DNA of 48,988 nt from Sphingobacterium thalpophilum (GCA_945865415.1 CAMBFY010000002.1:1-48988); one strand, 5' to 3'. Positions 10,961 through 19,427 are shown, counted from the stretch's first letter. Made by a program: numbers and translations. The notes: a model not told the origin generated them from the letters alone.

Positions 10961-11026
10961 TGTTATGTTTTGATTTTTTATCTACTGTATTATTGACACT
11001 TCTTAAGGAATTACTCTACGCCTCTT

Positions 11027-11240
11027 CTCAGGGCTTCACCCTTCGTTGATAGTATTTCGCCCTTCCAGGGCTTTAAAAATATACCATTTAATCTTAGAAT
11101 GATAGCCAACTCAAATCTGGTAAATTTTAGCCCTGAAAGGGTGTTATAACTATAGGGTATTGCGAAGCTTTGCCCGAGTTATAAACCGTTAAATAAATAG
11201 ATTATCACAAACCAGCCCTAAAGGGGTGTGATTAAAGTCT
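11027..11240. repeat. REP-like palindromic elements upstream of a RAYT-type transposase
   Basis: CGCCCTTCCAGGGCTTTAAAA (~11058-11078) opposes TTTTAGCCCTGAAAGGGTG (~11125-11143). A third fragment, AGCCCTAAAGGGGTGTG, lies at ~11214-11230. Confidence 0.65.
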
Positions 11241-11274
11241 AAATGCGTTAAATTGAGATTTAATCTTAATTGTA

Positions 11275-11727
11275 ATGGGACAGTCACTCGTAAAAAATTA
11301 CCTCCATATTGTATTCAGTACTAAATACAGGGAGCCATTAATTAAGCCCCCTTTTGAAGATGAGTTGCATCGATATTTATGGGGGATTTGTTATAATCTG
11401 GAATGTTTTCCTGTAAAAATTGGCGGATATACAGATCATATTCATATTCTGTGCATGCTTTCCAAGAAAATTGCCCTTATGAAATTACTTGAAGAACTCA
11501 AATCCCATTCATCAAAATGGGTGAAAACCAAAGATGAATCGCTTAAGAATTTTTACTGGCAGAATGGGTATGGTGCATTTTCTGTCAATTATAAGGGAGT
11601 AGATGTGGTAACACGATATATCGCCAATCAACATGAGCATCACCATAAAAAAACATTTCAAGAAGAATTCAGGTCTATTTTAGCAGACAATAATGTGGAA
11701 TATGATGAACGGTATGTCTGGGACTGA
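11275..11727 (+). mobile_element. IS200/IS605-like Y1 (HUH) transposase, RAYT type
   Basis: NYLHIVFSTKYREPLI, GGYTDHIHILCML (HUH = HIH) and YIANQHEHHHKKTFQEEF motifs. Confidence 0.93.
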
Positions 11728-11943
11728 TTTTTTAAAGTGTTATGGTTCATTGTTCTGGTTTAACAGATAATTATTTCATGATATAATTGAACTATTTGGG
11801 ATTTCAGGCACCTTTTAGCATCGCAGGCCTTTGTTAAATTGTTTTGTTTGACAGTAATTTGTAACATTGCCATTCCCAGACTTCCATTTCAGTTTGGTTT
11901 TCGAACATTAAACTTATATTTGCTACCAAATTTGATTTTAAAC

Positions 11944-12930
11944 ATGAGAGAAATACAATTCAGAGAAGCACTTCGTGAAGCATTAAATGAAGAAATGCGT
12001 AAGAACGATAAGATTTTTTTAATGGGTGAAGAAGTTGCTGAATATAACGGAGCATACAAAGTTAGTCAGGGAATGCTCGATGAGTTTGGTGCTAAAAGGA
12101 TTATTGATACTCCGATTGCTGAATTAGGTTTCGCCGGAATAAGTATCGGTGCTGCAATGAACGGATTGAGTCCGATAGTTGAGTTCATGACTTTTAATTT
12201 CTCTCTTGTTGCTATTGATCAGGTGATTAATGCAGCGGCAAAAGTGCTAAGTATGAGTGGTGGACAGTTTTCATGCCCTATAGTTTTTCGTGGTCCCACT
12301 GGAAATGCAGGTCAGCTGGGTGCTCAGCACTCTCAAAACTTTGACAGTTGGTATGCGAATTGCCCGGGATTAAAAGTTGTTGTTCCATCTACACCATATG
12401 ACGCAAAAGGATTATTGAAACAATCCATTCTTGATCCGGATCCGGTAATTTTCATGGAATCAGAAGTGATGTATGGAGATAAAGGAGAAGTTCCTGAAGA
12501 GGAATATTATCTGCCGATCGGAAAAGCTAATATTGTTAAAGAAGGAACTGATGTAACTATCGTAACTTTTGGAAAGATGCTTTCGAGAGTAGTTATGCCT
12601 GCGATTGAAGATTTGAACAAGGAGGGCATTAATGCTGAAGTAATTGATTTACGTACTATTCGCCCGATTGATTACGAAACTGTGATTAATTCCGTTAAGA
12701 AAACCAATCGTATGGTTTTTGTTGAAGAGGCGTGGCCATTAGGTTCAATCGCTACTGAAGTTGCTTTCAAAGTTCAGAAAGATGCATTTGATTATTTGGA
12801 TGCTCCGGTATTAAGAGTTACATGTGCAGATGTTCCGCTTCCATATGCACCAACATTAATCAAAGAAGCACTTCCAAATCCAGAACGGGTAGTTGCTGCC
12901 GTAAAAAGTGTTCTTTATAAAGAAGCATAA
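11944..12930 (+). CDS. pdhB: Pyruvate dehydrogenase E1 component beta subunit
   Basis: MREIQFREALREALNEEM..MGEEVAEYNGAYKVSQG..; start moved from 11839 to the ATG at 11944, which matches the family N-terminus. Confidence 0.95.
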   Translation: MREIQFREALREALNEEMRKNDKIFLMGEEVAEYNGAYKVSQGMLDEFGAKRIIDTPIAELGFAGISIGAAMNGLSPIVEFMTFNFSLVAIDQVINAAAKVLSMSGGQFSCPIVFRGPTGNAGQLGAQHSQNFDSWYANCPGLKVVVPSTPYDAKGLLKQSILDPDPVIFMESEVMYGDKGEVPEEEYYLPIGKANIVKEGTDVTIVTFGKMLSRVVMPAIEDLNKEGINAEVIDLRTIRPIDYETVINSVKKTNRMVFVEEAWPLGSIATEVAFKVQKDAFDYLDAPVLRVTCADVPLPYAPTLIKEALPNPERVVAAVKSVLYKEA

Positions 12931-12943
12931 TAGACATAATAAC

Positions 12944-12982
12944 AAAAAAAGCCTTCCTGGAATGATTCTGGGAGGCTTTTTT
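12944..12982. terminator. Bidirectional intrinsic terminator
   Basis: AAAAAAAGCCTTCC ... GGGAGGCTTTTTT between convergent genes. Confidence 0.8.
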
Positions 12983-12996
12983 GCTTTGTTTTCTAG

Positions 12997-13467
12997 TTAA
13001 AGTGTGATCTGGCGTTTAATGCTTTCTTCGAGTGAAATGAGGGTTTCGGTTCGCTGAATTCCCTTTACACCTTGTATGTCTTCATTTAATACCCGCCTTA
13101 AATGATTGGTGTCCCTGCAAATTATCTTGGCAAACATACTATAAGAGCCGGTTGTGTAATGTAGCTCTACCACTTCTTTTATTTTTTTGAGGTTTTCCAC
13201 AGCATCCTTATATTGAGATCCCTTTTCGAGATAAATCCCTAAAAATGCACATATGTCATAGCCAATCTTTTGTGGATCAATAATAAGATGAGATCCTTTT
13301 ATAACACCCATGTCATGCATTTTTTTCATCCTAACGTGAATAGTCCCTCCCGAAACAATTAATTTCTTTGCAATTTCAGTGTAAGGAATTGTTGCATCTT
13401 CCATTAATATGCAGAGTATCTGTGTGTCCAGATTGTCAAGTTCGAAATTTTGACTTTTATTATCCAT
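12997..13467 (-). CDS. Lrp/AsnC family transcriptional regulator
   Basis: LDNLDTQILCILMEDATIPYTEIAKKLIVSGGTIHVRMKKM HTH plus RAM domain. Confidence 0.95.
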   Translation of the reverse strand: MDNKSQNFELDNLDTQILCILMEDATIPYTEIAKKLIVSGGTIHVRMKKMHDMGVIKGSHLIIDPQKIGYDICAFLGIYLEKGSQYKDAVENLKKIKEVVELHYTTGSYSMFAKIICRDTNHLRRVLNEDIQGVKGIQRTETLISLEESIKRQITL

Positions 13468-13606
13468 TTTTAATTACAGAGTTATTAATTATTTTGCAAG
13501 ATAATTATAGTTTAGGTAATAATTAAAATAGTTTATTAAAAAATTTGTAAAAAGTAGACTCTAGACATATTTTTAGAAGAAGCAATTTAGAAAATTGTTA
13601 ACACTC

Positions 13607-13719
13607 TGTAAGGTGGTGAAATTTGTTAGACACACCTCCTCGTCTCGGTGGCGAAGATCTGGGAAATACCTTAACCGGGAAATAAGTGCTTCGTGAAGGT
13701 TCGACTCCTTCCCTTGCAG
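13607..13719 (+). ncRNA. tRNA-like gene copy 1 (class II, oversized variable arm)
   Basis: Acceptor TGTAAGG/CCTTGCA, D stem GTG/CAC, T arm GAAGG-TTCGACT-CCTTC, variable-arm stem CGAAG/CTTCG. The D-loop GG is changed to GT. Confidence 0.7.
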
Positions 13720-13755
13720 CAAACCTCATTCAATAGGTTTATAATTGGTTAGTTT

Positions 13756-13790
13756 AAATAAGTTCCTGCCCATCAGGAGCTTATTTATTT
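13756..13790 (+). terminator. Terminator of tRNA-like copy 1
   Basis: AAATAAGTTCCTG-CCCAT-CAGGAGCTTATTT hairpin and T-rich tail. Confidence 0.75.
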
Positions 13791-13944
13791 GGTATGTTTT
13801 TGTAATTATTCAAAAATTTCTTCTTTCAGAAATTAGCAGGTTCTAAATTTTATCTTTAAAAAAACATCAACAATTATAATCTTGATATTAATAATTCATA
13901 TTAAATGACATAATTATAAAAATTAAATAAAATCATTAAAATAT

Positions 13945-13975
13945 TTGCAAGAAACTGGAAGTTTGTTTACGTTTG
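13945..13975 (+). promoter_or_regulatory. Bacteroidetes-type promoter of tRNA-like copy 2
   Basis: TTG-N20-TACGTTTG (consensus TTTG-N~20-TAnnTTTG), ~34 nt before the RNA. Confidence 0.7.
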
Positions 13976-14008
13976 TATCAAGCAATCACTAGTACGATGC
14001 TTACACAC

Positions 14009-14121
14009 TGTAGGGTGGTGAAATTTGGCAGACACACCTCCTCGTCTCGGTGGCGAAGATTTGGGAAATACCTTAACCGGGAAATAACTGCTTCGTGGAG
14101 GTTCGAATCCTTCCCCTACAG
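14009..14121 (+). ncRNA. tRNA-like gene copy 2 (class II, oversized variable arm)
   Basis: Acceptor TGTAGGG/CCCTACA (compensatory relative to copies 1 and 3), T arm GGAGG-TTCGAAT-CCTTC, same anticodon and variable arms. Confidence 0.75.
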
Positions 14122-14157
14122 CAAACCTTATTCAACAGGTTTATAATTGGTTAGTTT

Positions 14158-14192
14158 AGATAAGCTCCTGCCCATCAGGAGCTTATTTATTT
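14158..14192 (+). terminator. Terminator of tRNA-like copy 2
   Basis: AGATAAGCTCCTG-CCCAT-CAGGAGCTTATTT hairpin and T-rich tail. Confidence 0.75.
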
Positions 14193-14349
14193 AAATCAGT
14201 TTTGTTAAACATCCGATTTATTTAAATCCGGTCTTATATTTATAGATTTTAAATTTTGAGTAAAGATGTTATCATTGAATTATCAAATTGTTAAAATTAT
14301 ACCAATTATATTATTATTTAAATAAAAATAAAAATAAATGCTTAAAATA

Positions 14350-14383
14350 TTTGCAAAGAATACGACTTATAATTACATTTGTT
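14350..14383 (+). promoter_or_regulatory. Bacteroidetes-type promoter of tRNA-like copy 3
   Basis: TTTG-N20-TACATTTG before the third copy. Confidence 0.7.
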
Positions 14384-14413
14384 CCAACAATAAGATTAAT
14401 ATTGTTAACACAC

Positions 14414-14526
14414 TGTAAGGTGGTGAAATTTGGCAGACACACCTCCTCGTCTCGGTGGCGAAGATCTGGGAAATACCTTAACCGGGAAATAACTGCTTCG
14501 TGAAGGTTCGACTCCTTCCCTTACAG
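14414..14526 (+). ncRNA. tRNA-like gene copy 3 (class II, oversized variable arm)
   Basis: Acceptor TGTAAGG/CCTTACA perfect; D, anticodon, variable and T arms as in the other copies. Confidence 0.75.
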
Positions 14527-14562
14527 CAAACCTTATTCAACAGGTTTATAATTGGTTAGTTT

Positions 14563-14598
14563 AAATAAGCTCCTGCCCATCGGGAGCTTATTTATTTT
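14563..14598 (+). terminator. Terminator of tRNA-like copy 3
   Basis: AAATAAGCTCCTG-CCCAT-CGGGAGCTTATTT hairpin and T-rich tail. Confidence 0.75.
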
Positions 14599-14687
14599 AG
14601 ATTTTTCTGTGCGTTAACTGCAATCGTTTTTATCTTAAAAATAGCTTGACTATATATTCATTTCAACTCTTAACTTTGAAGCATTAT

Positions 14688-15704
14688 ATGAAATCAAGAA
14701 ACTTCTTTTTTTTAATAATCTACATTCTTCTTTCATTCATCTTTAGCGCATGTATAAAAGATGAGAATGAGGCGATGTTAAAAAGTACGGTTTCGAGATT
14801 GTATGTCTCGAATGCGGATACTGATGCTTCGGTAAACAATACTTTGATTTTTGATCCCGCTGATCAGGCTAAATTCCCTGAGCCTTATAAGTTCAATTCT
14901 CAACTTCCCGATGGCAACGGTATTCTGTTTGATCCTTTCTCGGGAGTCGTCTATCAGGTTAGCAGAGTAAATAAAAATATCAAATCTTTTAAGGTAAATA
15001 CTGACGGAAGTCTTGTTTTAAAGAGTTCCTTCATTCATGAGGGTTTATCAAGTGCACGTGAAATAGCTTTTGATCGATCCAGGAATGTGTTGTATATTTC
15101 CAGTAACATCGACAGCGCAATTTATGTGTATAACAATGCAAGTACACTCAAGGATAATGTTTTAGCTGATAAAAAATTGAAGCTCAATGGTCAGCCCTGG
15201 GGTATTCACCTTGACAATGATCGTCTTTTTGTGGTAATAGATCAAAATAGAGTGGAAGTTCAGCTATTTGAAGCTGTTTCTTCATTGGCCGTCGGTCCAA
15301 TAAATCCAACAAAGAAAATTACTGTTATTGGTGCTAAAAGGTTACGGGGTATTACCTATTCATCAACCAGAGATATTCTAATGCTGACTGACGTTGCTGA
15401 ACCTACATTAGCTGGATTTGATTCTGATGGGTCATTTTATATCATTACAGAAGCCTCTTCTAAATTTACTGCATCAGGGGCACCTGTAATTCCAACAAAA
15501 ACCATCAGGGGAACTCTGACTGGACTTGGAAATCCAGTTGACGTAGCCTGGGACGATCGGGAAGGTAAAGACCTGATTTATATTGCTGAAAAGGCAAGAC
15601 GTAAAATTCTTGTGTTCAATTATGCTGGTACAGGCAATATTGCACCCCTTGTTATTGCTGATTTGACCACTAGTCCCGAAGCTATCTACCTTGATGCCCG
15701 TTAA
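14688..15704 (+). CDS. Beta-propeller lipoprotein
   Basis: MKSRNFFFLIIYILLSFIFSACIKDE lipobox (start moved to the ATG at 14688); repeated propeller-type strands (LYVSNADTD, LYISSNIDSAIYVYN). Confidence 0.75.
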   Translation: MKSRNFFFLIIYILLSFIFSACIKDENEAMLKSTVSRLYVSNADTDASVNNTLIFDPADQAKFPEPYKFNSQLPDGNGILFDPFSGVVYQVSRVNKNIKSFKVNTDGSLVLKSSFIHEGLSSAREIAFDRSRNVLYISSNIDSAIYVYNNASTLKDNVLADKKLKLNGQPWGIHLDNDRLFVVIDQNRVEVQLFEAVSSLAVGPINPTKKITVIGAKRLRGITYSSTRDILMLTDVAEPTLAGFDSDGSFYIITEASSKFTASGAPVIPTKTIRGTLTGLGNPVDVAWDDREGKDLIYIAEKARRKILVFNYAGTGNIAPLVIADLTTSPEAIYLDAR

Positions 15705-15764
15705 ACGTTATTTGTATTAGTATAAATACAGGTTTTTTCTTTACTTTGGATAAATTTTAAGAAT

Positions 15765-16202
15765 ATGTACTCAACTCTTTTAGGCTTACACTCCGGACTT
15801 CGATATATTGTCCTCTTGTTATTGGCTATCGCTTTATTGCTAGCCATAGTTGGTTTATTTGGCAAAAAGCCTTATACTCAAACCAACCGTAAATTGAATT
15901 TATTCGCAATGATTGCCACTCATACTCAGTTTCTTGTTGGTCTGATCCTTTATTTTTTCAGTCCGCTGGTAAATTACTCCAACATGGGTCAGGCAATGAA
16001 AGATACCATGACCAGGTACTGGACTGTAGAACATTCTGTAATGATGCTTTTTGCAATTGTTCTGATCACCCTGGGTCATTCCCGTTCCAAAAAAGCAGCA
16101 GATAACTTTAACAAACACAGATCAATTGCTTTGTATTACGGATTAGCTGTTTTGGTTATTGTGGTGGCAATTTATCAAAGTGGACGTCCAATCTTGGGAT
16201 AA
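15765..16202 (+). CDS. Conserved four-helix membrane protein (cytochrome b-like/hypothetical)
   Basis: Four hydrophobic helices with conserved His positions (LHSGLRY, ATHTQFLVG, VEHSVMM, LGHSR). Confidence 0.6.
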   Translation: MYSTLLGLHSGLRYIVLLLLAIALLLAIVGLFGKKPYTQTNRKLNLFAMIATHTQFLVGLILYFFSPLVNYSNMGQAMKDTMTRYWTVEHSVMMLFAIVLITLGHSRSKKAADNFNKHRSIALYYGLAVLVIVVAIYQSGRPILG

Positions 16203-16332
16203 TCAATTTTATTATCTGCTTAAACTTATTTTAGTAATCTCTTAAATCCTTTTAAAAAGGATGAGCTGTAAGCATTATCTTAAATAAGCCCTGAAATACC
16301 GGTCATGAAAGCAGTTATATACACATGAAAAA

Positions 16333-16363
16333 ATTTGCATTGTCAAATTTCTTTATACTTTTG
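16333..16363 (+). promoter_or_regulatory. trp operon promoter
   Basis: TTTG-N18-TACTTTTG (16356-16363), ending 6 nt before the leader-peptide ATG. Confidence 0.65.
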
Positions 16364-16369
16364 TAGCTA

Positions 16370-16450
16370 ATGAACATCAAACAAAATACAGCGAATTGGT
16401 GGTGCACTTCAGAAAAAGGCACAGGGGAATGGTATTTTGTTAAATCTTAA
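16370..16450 (+). CDS. trp leader peptide MNIKQNTANWWCTSEKGTGEWYFVKS
   Basis: 26-codon ORF with tandem Trp codons (10 and 11) and a third Trp (21), upstream of a terminator hairpin and trpE. Confidence 0.8.
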   Translation: MNIKQNTANWWCTSEKGTGEWYFVKS

Positions 16451-16473
16451 TCAAGCAAAACCTTAAAAATATC

Positions 16474-16505
16474 AAACCCGACGCCCAGAGACGTTGGGTT
16501 TTTTT
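16474..16505 (+). terminator. trp attenuator terminator
   Basis: AAACCCGACG-CCCAGAGA-CGTTGGGTTT (10 bp, one G-U) and T tail, between leader peptide and trpE. Confidence 0.85.
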
Positions 16506-16553
16506 ATGGTCTGTGATTGCACAATTACAAAATCTTGATCTGATAAAAAAACT

Positions 16554-17963
16554 ATGAAAAAATATAGATTATACACTTCTCACAAAAAGTTACTAGCAGA
16601 TACTACTACTCCTGTAAGTATATATTTGCGTTTGCGCGATGTTTTTCCTAACAGTATCTTACTTGAAAGCTCTGACTATCATAGCAGAGAAAATAGCCTA
16701 AGCTATGTTTGTTGCGATCCAATAGCCGGTATAGTCTTAACTGCTGACAAACTGGAGACCTATTTTCCAGATGGTGAAAGAGAAGAATACCCTCTCAATG
16801 ACCTCGATTTAAAGAAGCAGGTTTCAATTTTTAGGAAGCAGTTTGACTCGGCAACAAGCGATGATTTTAAATTCATATCCAATGGCTTGTTTGGATATTT
16901 CGCATACGAGTCTGTGGAACATTTTGAGGATATCAAATTTCACTCTAAACCAGCAGAAGGCCGGAATATACCATTAATGCAATATCATGTATACCGATAC
17001 ATTATTGTGATTGACCATTTTAAAAATGAACTATACTTACTGGAACATCGTACAGAAAAAATTAAACCTGACGGTTTAGAGAAGATCCAGAATTTAATAC
17101 AGAACAAAAACTTTCCAGAATATAAGTTCAGTTTAAATGGAGATGAAAAATCGAATTTTACCGATGAACAGTTTATCAGTCTGGTAGAAAATGTTAAAAA
17201 GCATGTTTATCGTGGGGATGTATTTCAGATTGTCCCTTCACGAGCCTTCTCAAAGCCTTTTTTAGGCGATGAGTTTAATGTCTATCGTGCTTTAAGATCT
17301 ATAAATCCGTCCCCTTATTTATTCTATTTTGATTACGGTGATTTTAAGTTATTCGGATCCTCACCTGAGGCTCAACTTACAGTAAAAAACAATATCGCAA
17401 CCATTTATCCGATTGCCGGTACTTTCAAAAGGACCGGAAACAGCATTCTGGATGCCGAGCTGGCAGAGAACCTAAAAAGGGATGTTAAAGAGAATGCAGA
17501 GCATGTCATGCTTGTTGATCTGGCCAGAAATGATCTCAGCAGACATTGTGATAAAGTTGAAGTGAAGTCATTTAAAGAAATTCAGTATTACTCACATTTG
17601 ATTCATATGGTATCCAAAGTTACTGGCCAGTTACAAAGCTCAGTAGATCCATTTGATGTTGTTGGTGACACTTATCCGGCAGGAACTTTAAGTGGTGCAC
17701 CAAAATATATGGCTATGCAGCTTATTGATCGTTTCGAAGGTCAGAAGCGTGGTTTTTATAGTGGCGCTATTGGCTTTATGGGTTTCAATGGCGACTTTAA
17801 TCATGCAATTATGATCCGTTCATTCCTCAGCCAGAACAATGTTTTACATTATCAGGCGGGGGCAGGAATTGTAGCTGATTCAGATCCGCAAAGTGAATTG
17901 AATGAGGTAAATAATAAAATTGCCGCATTGAGGAAAGCATTGGAATTGGCAGGGGAGATATGA
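16554..17963 (+). CDS. trpE: Anthranilate synthase component I
   Basis: NPSPYLFYFDYGDFKLFGSSPEAQL, YPIAGTFKRTG and PAGTLSGAPKYMAMQLID motifs. Confidence 0.96.
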   Translation: MKKYRLYTSHKKLLADTTTPVSIYLRLRDVFPNSILLESSDYHSRENSLSYVCCDPIAGIVLTADKLETYFPDGEREEYPLNDLDLKKQVSIFRKQFDSATSDDFKFISNGLFGYFAYESVEHFEDIKFHSKPAEGRNIPLMQYHVYRYIIVIDHFKNELYLLEHRTEKIKPDGLEKIQNLIQNKNFPEYKFSLNGDEKSNFTDEQFISLVENVKKHVYRGDVFQIVPSRAFSKPFLGDEFNVYRALRSINPSPYLFYFDYGDFKLFGSSPEAQLTVKNNIATIYPIAGTFKRTGNSILDAELAENLKRDVKENAEHVMLVDLARNDLSRHCDKVEVKSFKEIQYYSHLIHMVSKVTGQLQSSVDPFDVVGDTYPAGTLSGAPKYMAMQLIDRFEGQKRGFYSGAIGFMGFNGDFNHAIMIRSFLSQNNVLHYQAGAGIVADSDPQSELNEVNNKIAALRKALELAGEI

Positions 17964-18023
17964 GATATCGGACTTCAGACCTCAGACCTCAAATTCGAAA
18001 AATACAGACAAATTAATATTTAG

Positions 18024-18587
18024 ATGAATATTTTAGTTATCGATAATTACGACTCTTTTACCTTTAACCTTGTACATCTGCTACATGAAACCGGCCATCA
18101 GGCAACGGTGTGGAGAAATGATAAATTTAAACTTAGTGATGTGAATGATTTTGAAAAAATCCTTCTTTCACCCGGACCCGGGATACCATCAGAGTCAGGT
18201 CTTTTACTCGATGTTATCAGAATGTATTCACCAACAAAAAGCATTTTGGGAATTTGCCTTGGATTACAAGCGATAGCTGAGGTATTTGGAGGTGAATTAT
18301 ATAACCTTTCCCGCCCGGTTCATGGAAGAGCCACTGAGATTACAGTCTTAGATGAACAGGAAAAGTTATTTAAAGATTGTCCTAAACACTTTAAGGTAGG
18401 TCGGTATCATTCATGGGCAGTACGGAATGACATTATTCCCGAAGAGATCAACCTAACAGCAATTGATCCTGAAGGCGTAATTATGGCTTTGAATCACAAA
18501 ACACTTGATGTACGGGGAGTACAGTTTCATCCTGAGTCTGTACTTACTGAACATGGAAAACTGATGATTTCTAACTGGTTGAGTTGA
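18024..18587 (+). CDS. trpG: Anthranilate synthase component II (glutamine amidotransferase)
   Basis: VIDNYDSFTFNLVH, LSPGPGIP, ILGICLGLQAIAEVFGG, GVQFHPESVLTEHG. Confidence 0.96.
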   Translation: MNILVIDNYDSFTFNLVHLLHETGHQATVWRNDKFKLSDVNDFEKILLSPGPGIPSESGLLLDVIRMYSPTKSILGICLGLQAIAEVFGGELYNLSRPVHGRATEITVLDEQEKLFKDCPKHFKVGRYHSWAVRNDIIPEEINLTAIDPEGVIMALNHKTLDVRGVQFHPESVLTEHGKLMISNWLS

Positions 18588-18605
18588 GCACAGAATTTTG
18601 AATAT

Positions 18606-19427
18606 ATGAGTATGAGTGAGAATAATTCTAATAACGCATCGGGCACAAACATTCTTGATAAGATTGTTCTAAAGAAAAAGGAAGAAATTGAAGCCGCTAA
18701 GCTTAAGAACACAATTGAACAACTTAAACAGAGTGAATTTTTTGCACGGGAGTGTTATGTTTTGCGCAACTTTATTTTAGATCCTGAACGTACTGGCATT
18801 ATTGCAGAGTTTAAACGACGTTCGCCTTCTAAAGGAATTATAAATGATCATTCCTCTGTTCAGGAAGTAAGTAATGCTTATGCAGATTGTGGGGCTTCAG
18901 CGCTTTCAATCCTCACTGACCAGCGCTTTTTTGGTGGTAAAGATGACGATCTGCTTGAAGCAAGAAGGGTAAATAAGTTACCATTGTTGAGGAAGGACTT
19001 CATGCTTGATGAATACCAAATCATTGAAGCTAAAGCATTGGGAGCGGATATTGTTTTACTGATTGCAGCTATTTTAAGTCCGGGAGAGATTCGTGAGCTT
19101 GCCAGATGCGCAAAAGATCTTGGTCTAAACGTTTTGCTGGAGGTTCATAATAAGGAAGAATTAGATCGTAGCATATGTGATGATTTAGATGCAATTGGTG
19201 TAAATAATCGAAATCTGGGCGATTTTACTGTAACGGTCCAGCATTCTTTTGATCTCGTTAAGTATATCCCATCCCGTTTTTTAAAAATTTCTGAAAGTGG
19301 AATCAGTAATCCTGAAACCATCAAGGAATTGGGCGAAGCAGGATTTGATGGCTTTTTGATTGGAGAGAATTTTATGAAAGAATCAGATCCTGGAAAAGCA
19401 ATGAAGGAGTTTGTTTCAAAGCTTTAA
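18606..19427 (+). CDS. trpC: Indole-3-glycerol phosphate synthase
   Basis: IIAEFKRRSPSKGII, LLRKDFMLDEYQI, GVNNRNLGDF, ISESGIS. Confidence 0.96.
   Translation: MSMSENNSNNASGTNILDKIVLKKKEEIEAAKLKNTIEQLKQSEFFARECYVLRNFILDPERTGIIAEFKRRSPSKGIINDHSSVQEVSNAYADCGASALSILTDQRFFGGKDDDLLEARRVNKLPLLRKDFMLDEYQIIEAKALGADIVLLIAAILSPGEIRELARCAKDLGLNVLLEVHNKEELDRSICDDLDAIGVNNRNLGDFTVTVQHSFDLVKYIPSRFLKISESGISNPETIKELGEAGFDGFLIGENFMKESDPGKAMKEFVSKL

Noticed and set aside
11839-11943. N-terminal extension of PDH E1-beta in the ORF track
   Set aside because: The extension is not typical of the family; the ATG at 11944 (MREIQFREAL) fits.
14288-14503. 71-aa ORF MLKLYQLYYYLNKNKNK...
   Set aside because: It runs through a promoter and most of tRNA-like copy 3; the reading frame is a by-product of the RNA gene.
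16245-16262. ATCCTTTTAAAAAGGAT palindrome
   Set aside because: Probably a weak terminator or chance AT-rich palindrome after the 15765-16202 gene; too short to claim a regulatory role.
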